This document shows, in pieces, positions 54,638 through 63,607 of a stretch of 64,000 bases of DNA. The notes beneath the pieces were generated by a model. The model saw nothing but the letters and a program-made list of their open reading frames with translations, made no database searches and was not told the DNA's origin. Within the stretch, counting starts at the first letter, position 1. Every line of letters starts with the position of its first letter. Origin of the DNA: Halomonas sp. PR-M31. GTDB taxonomy: Bacteria; Pseudomonadota; Gammaproteobacteria; Pseudomonadales; Halomonadaceae. The translations under genes and the position numbers were made by a program. Where the stretch lies: contig NZ_JIBT01000001.1 in NCBI RefSeq assembly GCF_001039575.1, positions 62,001 to 126,000 on the forward strand, given 5' to 3'.

Positions 54638-56091
54638 TGGATGGCTATCAACTATTCAATTGGGGCCTCTTGCTGATCACCTTCGGGCTGATGATCTATT
54701 TGGGCTATTTGTCTTCGCGCATGATGAAAGAGGGCGATGAAGGTGGCTTCTTGCTGGCAGGGCGTTCTCTTGGCGCTTTTGTGGGAGCCGGTACCATCGT
54801 GGCCACGGGGTTCAGCGGCTGGGGGTTCGTAGGCTCACCTGGCGCTACCTATCAGTTCGGGGCCATTGAGATACTTGGCAACTTCTTCTTTGCCCCGGCC
54901 ATGGTGATTGCAGTGCTCTACTTCGCCAGCTTCCTGCAAGCCAAGGCGGTGGATATGGGCAGCAACACCATTCCTGAGTACATCGCGCAAATTCATGGTG
55001 GTGGCACCCTGGGTCGAGCGGTACAAGGCTTGGCGGCAGTAATCACCATCATACTGCTGCTGGTGTTTCTGACCAGCCAGATCAAGGCGGTGGCATTGCT
55101 GGGCGCCAACTGGCTGGATATCGAAATGACTAACAGTGCCCTGCTGATGGTCGGCGTCATCATCATTTACACCATGTTAGGCGGCCTTGCGGCGGTGGCT
55201 TGGACGGACACTGTAATGGTCTGCGGCATGGTCGTCGCGGCAGTACTGATCATCGTGCAGATTCTGACCAGCGTAAGCTTGGGAGAGTGGGAGACCGCAC
55301 TTAACGCAGCGGACCCGGAGTTCTTGAATCCTACGACCGGTGCCCACTACGGTGACAGCCCGGCAGCGGTATTTCTGGTGTTGCCCTATGCCTTCCTGTT
55401 CGCGGCGGTACTGCCCTTCATGGCGGTGCGTTTTCTGGCCTTCAAGCCGGACGTCAAGCTGCACAAGATGGGCGTCTATGTTGCGTTTTTCGGCGCGCTG
55501 CTGAGTCTCGTGCCCGTGGTGGGGCTCTATATGCGCATAAAAGTGCCCGGTTTGACGGACCCGGACAATGCCATGCCGGTCTATCTCGCGGAGTTCATGC
55601 CGCCGGCGTTAGAGGGCCTGATCACCTTGTTCATCCTGTTCGCCATGAAGTCCACCGCAAACTCGCTGCTGCACACCGTGGCCTCGGCAACCTCTCACGA
55701 TCTGCGCCTGGCGCTGTTCGGTAACCTTTTCCAGCGCGCGTCCCTGGTGCTATGGATCAATCGTTTCGCGGTGGTCATTCTGGGTGTCGTGGCGCTGCTG
55801 ATGATGCTCTACGCGCCACCTTTCATGCTTTCCTGGCTTGGCATCCTGGGCACCGGCACGCTGCTGGCCAGTCTGATCGGACCGGTGTTCATCTCCACCT
55901 TCTGGCAGGGCTCCGCCTGGGGCGCGATCGTTGCCATGCTGGCAGGCTTTTTCACCAGCGGCTACATGATGCTGTTCGCCGACGTTGGTTGGCTGATGGG
56001 TCCGCTCACCGGCTGTGTCGTTTCTTCGATCTGCTACGTGGGTGTGTCCTTGGTGACTAAACGCACGGCCTACCAGAAAGCCGTGGCGTGA
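54637..56091 (+). CDS. Sodium:solute symporter (SSF family)
   Basis: A 484-residue symporter with about 13 spans. Sodium-site and core segments are visible, such as TGFSGWGFVGSPGATYQFG near residue 53 and MKSTANSLLHTVASA near 338. ATG 54637 overlaps the small-subunit stop; longer in-frame starts would include non-coding DNA. A LysR gene is divergent, and creatinine genes precede it. Uptake of creatine, sarcosine or another amino compound is possible but not shown. A 24-base palindrome follows the stop. Confidence 0.9.
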   Translation: MDGYQLFNWGLLLITFGLMIYLGYLSSRMMKEGDEGGFLLAGRSLGAFVGAGTIVATGFSGWGFVGSPGATYQFGAIEILGNFFFAPAMVIAVLYFASFLQAKAVDMGSNTIPEYIAQIHGGGTLGRAVQGLAAVITIILLLVFLTSQIKAVALLGANWLDIEMTNSALLMVGVIIIYTMLGGLAAVAWTDTVMVCGMVVAAVLIIVQILTSVSLGEWETALNAADPEFLNPTTGAHYGDSPAAVFLVLPYAFLFAAVLPFMAVRFLAFKPDVKLHKMGVYVAFFGALLSLVPVVGLYMRIKVPGLTDPDNAMPVYLAEFMPPALEGLITLFILFAMKSTANSLLHTVASATSHDLRLALFGNLFQRASLVLWINRFAVVILGVVALLMMLYAPPFMLSWLGILGTGTLLASLIGPVFISTFWQGSAWGAIVAMLAGFFTSGYMMLFADVGWLMGPLTGCVVSSICYVGVSLVTKRTAYQKAVA

Positions 56092-56106
56092 AAACGTTGC
56101 ATAATT

Positions 56107-56130
56107 ACCGGGGCTCCATGGAGCCCCGGT
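56107..56130. terminator. Perfect 24-base palindrome after the SSF gene
   Basis: ACCGGGGCTCCA followed by its exact reverse complement. It lies 15 bases after the SSF stop and 38 bases after the end of the convergent amphi-Trp gene. It lacks a T-run, so it may be a bidirectional stop or only an RNA-stabilising hairpin. Confidence 0.5.
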
Positions 56131-56168
56131 GATGCGTGCAGAATCGAACGGTGGGATTTTTACGCGGT

Positions 56169-56393
56169 TTATTCCTTCGTCCACTTGATCTGAAACTCGA
56201 TTTCTTCTTCGTTTTCTTCTCGTTCATGCTCGATGCTGTAGATCGCCCGCACCGGAACATAGATTCTTTCACCGGCAATACTGATTTCAAACTGTTGCCC
56301 CTTTTCAAGGCAGTCCGCAAGCCGGCGCAGCTTTGCGACGAAATCGGCGGTGGGATAGCTTTTCTCGATGTCTCTTTCTGTCTTGTCGTTCAT
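56169..56393 (-). CDS. Amphi-Trp domain protein
   Basis: A 74-residue small protein with the amphi-Trp pattern: an N-terminal helix SYPTADFVAKLRRLADCLEKG, a beta stretch FEISIAGERIYVPV and the ending EEEIEFQIKW. The family is named for the pattern with its conserved tryptophan; its function is unknown. AGGAAAC precedes the ATG. It follows the HAD phosphatase gene by 12 bases, so the two are probably one operon. Confidence 0.8.
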   Translation of the reverse strand: MNDKTERDIEKSYPTADFVAKLRRLADCLEKGQQFEISIAGERIYVPVRAIYSIEHEREENEEEIEFQIKWTKE

Positions 56394-56405
56394 GATCGTT
56401 TCCTG

Positions 56406-57026
56406 TTATTCAGTAATGGTCTGTTTTGTAGAACCTCTTTTTGCAAATAGGTCGGCAAGTTCATTCAGATGATCCACGACCAGATCCGCATCCTTGGCGA
56501 AGCGATGGTTGTCACCATAGCGATATAAACAGCTCAAGACTCCAGCGGCCTTGGCAGTTTGCAGATCGAAAAGAAAATCGCCCACGTAGATGAGTTGTGA
56601 TGCCTTGGCGTCAAAATGATCGGCGATCTTTTCTAGCCCGTCCGGGCTTGGTTTGGGGGCGCAATCCTCCCGAGTCAGGGTCAGGTCGATGGGGATGTGC
56701 AGGTTGCGCCTGGCAAGCTCCATAGCGGAACGGGTATTGCGGGTGAGAATGGCCGTATTAAGGCCAATGTCGTGGAGCGTATCGAGCAGTTCCCTAGCCC
56801 CCGGCATCCAGGTTGCCGCTGATGCCCCTGCCATCTCATGACGATGAATGACTTGATGCGCCAGGCGAGCTTCGGCGTCGTCTTTCAAGGTGGCGATATG
56901 CTCGAGCAGGCCGATATCGTCGGGGAAGCCAAGTTCGCGACGAATGGCGGGGAAATCCAGACGTGAATCGATCAGAGTTCCGTCCAAGTCAAACGCCACG
57001 ACGGTTATGTTCGCAAGGTTCAGCAC
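56406..57026 (-). CDS. HAD-superfamily hydrolase (phosphoglycolate-phosphatase-like)
   Basis: A 206-residue HAD subfamily IA phosphatase. Motif I is FDLDGTLIDS (residues 12-21), motif II TRNTRS, motif III lysine in CAPKPSPDG and motif IV YVGDFLFD. A small helical cap sits between motifs I and II. GTG is the start codon. Substrate is not predictable. It is divergent from the BCCT gene 57148 and leads the amphi-Trp gene. Confidence 0.87.
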   Translation of the reverse strand: MLNLANITVVAFDLDGTLIDSRLDFPAIRRELGFPDDIGLLEHIATLKDDAEARLAHQVIHRHEMAGASAATWMPGARELLDTLHDIGLNTAILTRNTRSAMELARRNLHIPIDLTLTREDCAPKPSPDGLEKIADHFDAKASQLIYVGDFLFDLQTAKAAGVLSCLYRYGDNHRFAKDADLVVDHLNELADLFAKRGSTKQTITE

Positions 57027-57147
57027 GCAGGCGGCTCCTGTGGCAGGAATAGGATGAAGAAAAAGGTAAATTAAGTTCTATTACTATTTCTGACATCGTC
57101 AGCGTCAATTCCAATACTTCCTTAACAATAACCTTCGGGAACTATCG

Positions 57148-58668
57148 ATGCACAAAAAACGATCGAAACTCGACCCCTATGTTTTCTGGCCGGCCATCGC
57201 CGTGCTGCTGATAATTACGGCGCTGCTAGCCAGCTTTCAGGAAACCCTTGCGCCCTTGATGACACAGACATTGAGTCTGATCACTCATCAAATGGACTGG
57301 GTCTTCGAGTTTCTGACCTTCGGCATCTTCATCATGCTGCTGTGGTTTGCCCTGGGGCGCTATGGAAAAATCCGCTTTGGCGGACACGGTGAGCGTCCGG
57401 CCTTCGGCAATTTCAGCTACGGTGCCATGCTGTTCTGCGCCGGAATGGGCACCAGCATCATGTTCTGGTCCATCATCGAGCCGATGTACTACTACCAGGG
57501 CCCGCCGTTTCAGGTAGATGCTCAAAGCGCCGATGCCGTAGAATGGGCGCTGACCTACGGGCTTTTCCACTGGGGGGTATCCGCCTGGTGCATCTATACG
57601 CTGCCGACAGTCGTAATCGCCTATTCGCTTTACAACAAGGGCAACAAGTCGCTGAAGATTTCTCAGGCTTGCAAGGGCGTGCTCGGCAGCAGGGCAGACG
57701 GTTGGCTTGGGCGTATCATCGATATTTTCGTGATCTGGTCCCTGGTGGGCGGATTGGGCACCTCTCTAGGACTTGGCGTGCCGATGATCGCTGCCGGCAT
57801 CGGCGATATCTTCGGCATCGAGCAGTCTACCCAGCTCAGCATCATCATTATTTTAATTTGGTCGGTCATTTATTTGACCAGCGCCACTCTGGGACTGGAG
57901 AAGGGCATTAGCAAGCTGAGCAACATCAACGTCTATCTTGCAGTGACGTTGGCGCTGTTCGTGTTGCTGGTAGGACCGACGAGCTTTCTGTTTTCCTATT
58001 TCACGGACAGCTTCGGTCGCATGGCCCAGAACTTCCTGCGCATGAGCTTTTACACCGACCCGATTCATAAAGGTGAGTTTCCCCAGAGTTGGACGGTATT
58101 CTACTGGGTCTGGTTTGCCTGTACCGCGCCATTCCTAGGCCTGTTCGTGGCGCGAATTTCCAAGGGGCGCACGATCAAGTCCGTCATTGTCAACATGCTG
58201 GCCTGGGGAACCCTGGGTGGCTGGCTGTATTTCGCCGTCATGGGCGGCTATGCCATGCACCTGCAGCTAAGCGACGTTTTTGACGTGGTGGGCAGCATGG
58301 CGGAGGTCGGTGATGCTCAAACCATCATCAATGTGCTCAACACCCTGCCTCTGAGCAAGGTCGTGGTCGTTTTCTTCGTCATTCTCGGCTTCATCTTCCT
58401 GGCCACGTCCCTCGACTCGGCGTCTTTCGTGCTGGCTTCTACCGCCTCCATCGGTGAAGAAGACGGTGAAGAGCCGGCGACCTGGCATACGATTACCTGG
58501 GGCATCCTCATGGCGGTGCTGGCGATATCCCTGCTGCTGATCGGTGGGTTGAAGGTCGTACAGTCCTCCACCGTCATCGTTGCGGTCCCGGTACTCGTCA
58601 TTTATTCATTATTGATCATTTCCATTCTGTGCTGGCTGCGCCAGGACCACGACCTACAGGGAGAGTAA
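57148..58668 (+). CDS. BCCT-family transporter coupled to a CocE-type hydrolase
   Basis: A 506-residue transporter with 12 predicted spans. Span 8 reads SWTVFYWVWFACTAPF, followed by FVARISKGRTIK. The cytosolic tails are short, so osmotic activation is less likely than with BetP-type proteins. Only two bases separate its TAA from the GTG of the hydrolase gene, so they are translated together. The substrate is probably an amine or amide/ester that the hydrolase then cleaves. Confidence 0.9.
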   Translation: MHKKRSKLDPYVFWPAIAVLLIITALLASFQETLAPLMTQTLSLITHQMDWVFEFLTFGIFIMLLWFALGRYGKIRFGGHGERPAFGNFSYGAMLFCAGMGTSIMFWSIIEPMYYYQGPPFQVDAQSADAVEWALTYGLFHWGVSAWCIYTLPTVVIAYSLYNKGNKSLKISQACKGVLGSRADGWLGRIIDIFVIWSLVGGLGTSLGLGVPMIAAGIGDIFGIEQSTQLSIIIILIWSVIYLTSATLGLEKGISKLSNINVYLAVTLALFVLLVGPTSFLFSYFTDSFGRMAQNFLRMSFYTDPIHKGEFPQSWTVFYWVWFACTAPFLGLFVARISKGRTIKSVIVNMLAWGTLGGWLYFAVMGGYAMHLQLSDVFDVVGSMAEVGDAQTIINVLNTLPLSKVVVVFFVILGFIFLATSLDSASFVLASTASIGEEDGEEPATWHTITWGILMAVLAISLLLIGGLKVVQSSTVIVAVPVLVIYSLLIISILCWLRQDHDLQGE

Positions 58669-58670
58669 AA

Positions 58671-60674
58671 GTGGGTGTTTTCGATGTTGACTATAGCAAG
58701 CTGCATGAGCGTACGGATCTGCCCTATGCGGTCCGAACCATTGAGCATGCGCCCATCCCGCTTGCGGATGGCATAGTGCTCTCCGCCAAGCTATGGCTGC
58801 CAGAAGGCCTTGCCACGGCCCGGGGCGTAATATTGGAATATTTGCCCTATCGCAAGGATGAGTTCACTGCCCTGCGCGATGAAATCCGCCATGCCTATTT
58901 CGCCGGCTGCGGCTATGCCGCCGTACGAGTGGACATCCGCGGCACCGGCGATTCTGGCGGGATCATCCAGGATGAATATCCGTGCCAGGAACAGGAAGAC
59001 TGCCTGGAGGTTTTCGACTGGATTGCGGCTCAAGAGTGGTCCGCGGGCAATATTGCCATGATCGGTAAATCCTGGGGTGGCTTCAATGGCCTGCAGATGG
59101 CGACGTACAATCATGCGGCGCTGAAAACCATCGTCAGTCTCTGTTCCACGGATGATCGCTACGCAGACGACGTTCATTACCGCGGTGGCACACTAATGGG
59201 TTCGGACATGCTGTGGTGGGCCTCTACCATGTTCGCCTATAACGCCCGCCCACCCTTTCCGCGTTTCGTCGGCGACAAGTGGCGGGAGATGTGGCTGGAA
59301 CGCCTGGAAAATACGCCGCCCTTCGTCGAGACCTGGCTCGAGCACCAGGCCCGGGACGACTATTGGCGCCAGGGCTCGATCTGTGAAGACTACAGCGCCG
59401 TGCGCATTCCCGTATTGACCATGAGCGGTTGGGCGGACGGCTACACCGATGCGGTGTTTCGACTGATGGATAACCTTGACGTGCCCAAGCGCGCCATCAT
59501 CGGCCCTTGGGCCCATGAGTTTCCCGACCTGGCGATCCCCGGCCCGCAGATTGGCTATTTGCAGGAGTGCGTCAGCTGGTTCGATCGCTGGCTGGCAACC
59601 GACGCCAACGATGAGCCCCATGAAGACAGCTTCGTCGTCTATCTGCAGGACAGCGTGGCGCCGCAGACGACCTACGATTACCGGCCGGGGGAGTGGGTGG
59701 ACCTGTTGGCAACGCAGATCGCGAGCGTTGATGTCATGGCGTCTCTTACCGGACAGCAGGCGCTTATCAATCGTCAGCATCATGGCCTGTATTCCGGCGT
59801 GTTCTGTCCCTTCGGGCAGGAGGGGGATCTGCCGGACGACCAGACCATCGACAATGCGTTGGCCACGTCGTTTACCCTGGCACCGGCTCAGGAGCCGCTC
59901 AATATTCTTGGCAAGACGCGGGTCAAGCTGCGACTGAAGAGCGATCAACCCACCGGCAACGTGCACGCGCGATTGACGGACGTCTCCCCCGCGGGTGAAA
60001 AAACCTACATCACCGCGGGCCAGTTCAATCTCACCCATCGGCACTCACATGCTAAACCCGAAGAATTGCCGGTTGATGAATGGTTCGACGTCGAGTTCGG
60101 CCTGGACGTCATCGGCTACCGGCTGCCGACAGGGCATCGGCTGGAAATCAGCCTGAGCCCTATTTACTGGCCGCAGATCTGGCCCTCGACGGCAGTGGTC
60201 GGGCTCACGATCGACCTCGATTACAGTCAGGTACTCGTGCCTCAGGCGAAAGCGCCGGTAGTCACCGAGCTACCCTTCATGCAGGCAGAAACCGCCAAGC
60301 CTCTTGCCAAGACCATTCTGCGGGAAGGCAGTCGTACCCGTCGCGTCATCAAATCCCTGACTACCCGAGAGTGGCTACTGGACGATTTTTCCGACGAAGG
60401 GCTGCGAAGGCTGGATCACAACGGCATCACCTACGGCACCAAGAACCATAATCTCTGGCGCATCTGCGAAAACGAACCGCTGAGCGCCGTGACGGAATCG
60501 AACTGGGAAGTCGATCTGAGTGACGCGGATATCAGTATTCACGTGGATACCCAGAGCCGCCTGAGCTGCGATGCGGACAACTTCTACCTGGTCAACAGTC
60601 TGCAGGCCTATGAAGAGGGCAAGGAGGTCTATCGCAACACCTGGGAGAAGACGATTCCCCGGCGTTTTTGTTGA
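58671..60674 (+). CDS. CocE/NonD-family S15-type serine hydrolase
   Basis: A 667-residue alpha/beta hydrolase. The nucleophile serine is in IGKSWGGFNG (about residue 143), the oxyanion tyrosine in LPYRKDEF, the aspartate near GWADGYTDAV and the histidine in GPWAHEFPD. A C-terminal jelly-roll domain starts about residue 380. The family includes cocaine esterase, glutaryl-7-ACA acylase and X-Pro dipeptidyl peptidase. There is no signal peptide, so it acts in the cytoplasm on what the BCCT imports. GTG 58671 has AGGGAGAG upstream; an earlier start would overlap the BCCT gene. The substrate is unknown. Confidence 0.88.
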   Translation: MGVFDVDYSKLHERTDLPYAVRTIEHAPIPLADGIVLSAKLWLPEGLATARGVILEYLPYRKDEFTALRDEIRHAYFAGCGYAAVRVDIRGTGDSGGIIQDEYPCQEQEDCLEVFDWIAAQEWSAGNIAMIGKSWGGFNGLQMATYNHAALKTIVSLCSTDDRYADDVHYRGGTLMGSDMLWWASTMFAYNARPPFPRFVGDKWREMWLERLENTPPFVETWLEHQARDDYWRQGSICEDYSAVRIPVLTMSGWADGYTDAVFRLMDNLDVPKRAIIGPWAHEFPDLAIPGPQIGYLQECVSWFDRWLATDANDEPHEDSFVVYLQDSVAPQTTYDYRPGEWVDLLATQIASVDVMASLTGQQALINRQHHGLYSGVFCPFGQEGDLPDDQTIDNALATSFTLAPAQEPLNILGKTRVKLRLKSDQPTGNVHARLTDVSPAGEKTYITAGQFNLTHRHSHAKPEELPVDEWFDVEFGLDVIGYRLPTGHRLEISLSPIYWPQIWPSTAVVGLTIDLDYSQVLVPQAKAPVVTELPFMQAETAKPLAKTILREGSRTRRVIKSLTTREWLLDDFSDEGLRRLDHNGITYGTKNHNLWRICENEPLSAVTESNWEVDLSDADISIHVDTQSRLSCDADNFYLVNSLQAYEEGKEVYRNTWEKTIPRRFC

Positions 60675-60726
60675 TCCGCCGTTTTGATAGCAACATGCCG
60701 ATCATCGCAGGTCATCGGCCATGAAC

Positions 60727-60759
60727 TGAGGTCCGATGCGCTTCTAGCATCGGACCTCA
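60727..60759. terminator. Bidirectional terminator between the hydrolase and RTX genes
   Basis: A perfect 13-pair stem TGAGGTCCGATGC with a seven-base loop, followed by TTTGCT. It sits 53 bases after the hydrolase stop and 36 bases past the end of the convergent RTX gene, serving both strands. Confidence 0.75.
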
Positions 60760-60794
60760 TTTGCTATTGCTTCACCAACGATAGAAAGTCGTCA

Positions 60795-61619
60795 TCAGGC
60801 GATGGTGAAGTAGTCCGCCATATTGGCATTGATGTCGTCCGCGGCCACTCCGGTCATTAGAATTTGGGTCTGTTCGCCCAAGTCGATCACGGCGCCTGCG
60901 TCGGACTCCGTGACGCGATCTGCTAGGTCAGAAAGGCTTTCGATACCCGTGTCGTTGATATCGGCGGACAGAATGAGCTGATCGTTTTCGACGGTGAAAT
61001 TATTGATCTCGTCGCTGCCGTCGCCACCGATATAGAAAATCTCGGTGCTGCTGCCGTCGATGGACTGGCCGTCCTCATCGGCGCTGCCGAAGATGACGTC
61101 GTTACCGCTCTGACCCTGGATCTGGTCCGCGCCGGTGCCGCCCTGAAGCCAGTCGTCATCCGCGTTGCCTTTGAGGATGTCGTTGCCCTCGTCGCCGAAG
61201 ATCACGTCGTGGCCGGTACCGCCGTGAAGGATATCGTCGCCGGTATCGCCGTACAGGGTGTTATCGCCGGACTTGTCGCCGAAGATGGCCACGAGGGTAT
61301 CGTCTCCCGGGCCGCCCAGCAGCTGGTCGTTGCCTTCTCCGCCCCTCAGCATGTCGTTGCCTTCTCCACCGTCCAGCCAGTCGTTGCCGGCCCCACCGTG
61401 GATCAGATCGTCGTCGCCTTCGCCGAGAATTGCATCGCTGCCATCTCCACCATAGGCGACGTCGTCGCCATCGTTAAGATGGGCTATATCGCTGTAGTCG
61501 CCAAGGCGAAGTCCGTCGTTTCCACCCCGTGCACGAACGATGGAAGAGTCGCTGCCAAAGATGATCTCACCTTCGTCAGTACCATAAGTCAGACCGCTGG
61601 CTTCTTGAATAAAGGACAT
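60795..61619 (-). CDS. RTX (hemolysin-type calcium-binding repeat) protein
   Basis: A 274-residue secreted repeat protein. After a short start MSFIQEASGLTYGTDEGE, residues about 30-170 hold around ten nonapeptides of the G-G-x-G-x-D-x-L-x type (GGAGNDWLD, GGEGNDMLR, GGPGDDTLV), which coil into a calcium-bound beta-roll. The C-terminus, acidic and ending ADYFTIA, fits a type I secretion signal. No cleavable signal peptide is present. No catalytic domain is seen, so it is probably a structural or adhesin-like factor. AAGGAAG precedes ATG 61619. The secretion genes are not nearby. Confidence 0.88.
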   Translation of the reverse strand: MSFIQEASGLTYGTDEGEIIFGSDSSIVRARGGNDGLRLGDYSDIAHLNDGDDVAYGGDGSDAILGEGDDDLIHGGAGNDWLDGGEGNDMLRGGEGNDQLLGGPGDDTLVAIFGDKSGDNTLYGDTGDDILHGGTGHDVIFGDEGNDILKGNADDDWLQGGTGADQIQGQSGNDVIFGSADEDGQSIDGSSTEIFYIGGDGSDEINNFTVENDQLILSADINDTGIESLSDLADRVTESDAGAVIDLGEQTQILMTGVAADDINANMADYFTIA

Positions 61620-61858
61620 AGTGCTTCCTTTTATAAATAGCATTTCTGCATTTTGTGGATGCATTGAATCGCGCTTGGCACCGCCTTCGAGATTGAATAG
61701 GCCGATAGTTCGTTGGCCAAAGTAGTCGGCGGCTGCGTCAAGTGCAGGCGGAATGATAGAGGTTATCGTTTGGGTTGGTAACCTATTTTTGTAGTGTTTT
61801 GTTGGTGGGAAATTTTATGTTATCTAATGTATCAATTGTCTGGTGAAAGAAGGTTTAC

Positions 61859-63607
61859 TTATTTGATCGTTTGTATCGCCGGCCTTTGGGCGAGCATCAA
61901 GGGATTGTCAAGGGGCGGGCCAAGTTCCGGCAGGGGGCGCTCGGCGCTGTCGTCGTAGCCCACCCGGTAACGAGCACGGTTGATGCACACCCGCAAGAGC
62001 CGTGGAGTAAACAGATCGAACTGGACAAAGCTTTTCGCCAGATGCGGATGGCGCCGCTGATAGGTCAGCAGCGTTTCCCCCAGCAGGGGATAGAAGGCGC
62101 TTTCCGGATAGTCCAGGTCCCGGGCTACCAAGGGTGAGATGAAGCGCAGGGTGGTGATCAGATAGCCGGTGACCAGATCGTGAATCAAATAATGCGCGGG
62201 CAGGTGGGTCAGTGCCTTTGCCGCAACCTGAGGCAAACCGGCCTTTACTGCCAAAGGCTCTTCCCATAGCCGCAGGTCGCCGTGAAAATCCTTGATGGCG
62301 CCGGCGACCGGCGCGTGTCGTTCGAGTATCACGGTCAGATTCTGGCCGTGGGCAATCACCCCCACGCCATAGGCGCACATCAGATGATAAAGCGGCACTG
62401 CGGTAACCTCGAACAGCCGGCGCAGCCACGTCTCCACCGAGAGACCTGATTGGCGAATATGGGCGCCGATCAGGCTATCGCCCGCCATGTCGCTGTGCAT
62501 GAAGGCCGCCAAGGGGCGGCTCAGCTGATCGTCTTTGAGTCTCGCCTCCAGGCTTTCCCGCCAGATGGCGCCGAGCATTTCCTGGTAGCGATAGGGGGTA
62601 CCGGATAGCGCTTGCTGCCAGGGGGCCGGGCAGTGAATGCCCGCAAGCTCCCGCTGGACGATCAAAGGCGACAGCTCGGGATCGTTTTGGGTCAGCCGTG
62701 TGAGCCAATCGCTCAAGATCGGGCCGATGGCGATATAGCGCCCGGGGATGCCGCGAAAGCAGGAGGTGTTGAGTATCGTCAGGGCCAGCTTGATGTCGGC
62801 GTCGCCCGGGCCACTTAGAGTGCGTAGGGAGAGCTGGGCGCGATAGTCCCCCTGCAGTTCGCCAAAATCGATAAGTGCGCTGCTCGCCAGGGACTCCGCG
62901 TACTGAATGGCGATATGGTGCTGCCACTGCCAAGGGTGTACCGGCAGCAGGCGCACCTCCTTCAAACTCAAATTCTGCTGTGCCAGGCATTGGCGAACAT
63001 AGTCTAGATCCTCCGCGGACAAGGAGGCTTGCCATAGCGCCTGCCAGTCATCGACTTCGCTGATGGCGCTGGTGCAGTCCTGAATGCGCACCCCGAGCCA
63101 GCGCAGCTCGATGGGCTCGCCGGCCTCTGGGCTGTAGCGGGCAAGCTCGTTTATCCCCCAGCCAATTCTTCCTTTGCTGGCCAAGAGCTTGGGATGGCCG
63201 TCCAGCAGGCTTTGCAGGGTGATGCCGTCCAGCGTAGACAGCTCAAGTGCGGTCCAGCGCTGCTGACGCTTCAAGGTCTGAACGTCGCTGTACAGGGTGT
63301 TGTTGAGCTCTGCCAGCAGATTGCCCAGCAGAATATCGTCGATGCCAAAGCTCGTCTGGGCATCTAGCAAGAACTGCTGCGGGCTGTGGGCCGGCACGCC
63401 GTTGCGGGTGATGCTGTCCGGCTCGATGACGAGCCAGTCCCAGAGGCCTCGCGTGGCGCGAAAGCGGTAGTGCACCGCGTCGGCAAGCGCGACAAGAAAG
63501 CCGTCCTCGCGAGCGATCGCCTCCAGGCTGCCCTCGAAACAGGACTCCGCCAGGGCCTTAGCCAGCAGGCGCCGATTGGCAAGCGTCAGCAGCTCTGCGT
63601 CGGTCAT
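61859..63607 (-). CDS. NIS siderophore synthetase (IucA/IucC family)
   Basis: A 582-residue ATP-dependent enzyme that joins citrate or a similar acid to an amine or hydroxylamine by amide bonds. Visible motifs: GHPKLLASKGRIG near 138 (phosphate contact), LLPVHPWQWQHHI near 220, MCAYGVGVIAHGQN near 420 and KDFHGDLRLWEE near 442. IucC-type C-terminal LRVCINRARYRVGYDD is present. It overlaps the acetyltransferase gene by four bases. Aerobactin-like or related hydroxamate siderophores are plausible, but which one depends on genes outside the window. Confidence 0.88.
   Translation of the reverse strand: MTDAELLTLANRRLLAKALAESCFEGSLEAIAREDGFLVALADAVHYRFRATRGLWDWLVIEPDSITRNGVPAHSPQQFLLDAQTSFGIDDILLGNLLAELNNTLYSDVQTLKRQQRWTALELSTLDGITLQSLLDGHPKLLASKGRIGWGINELARYSPEAGEPIELRWLGVRIQDCTSAISEVDDWQALWQASLSAEDLDYVRQCLAQQNLSLKEVRLLPVHPWQWQHHIAIQYAESLASSALIDFGELQGDYRAQLSLRTLSGPGDADIKLALTILNTSCFRGIPGRYIAIGPILSDWLTRLTQNDPELSPLIVQRELAGIHCPAPWQQALSGTPYRYQEMLGAIWRESLEARLKDDQLSRPLAAFMHSDMAGDSLIGAHIRQSGLSVETWLRRLFEVTAVPLYHLMCAYGVGVIAHGQNLTVILERHAPVAGAIKDFHGDLRLWEEPLAVKAGLPQVAAKALTHLPAHYLIHDLVTGYLITTLRFISPLVARDLDYPESAFYPLLGETLLTYQRRHPHLAKSFVQFDLFTPRLLRVCINRARYRVGYDDSAERPLPELGPPLDNPLMLAQRPAIQTIK

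Noticed and set aside
61209-61640. 143-codon plus-strand frame opposite the RTX gene
   Set aside because: Its apparent internal repeats only mirror the calcium-binding nonapeptide repeats of the real gene.
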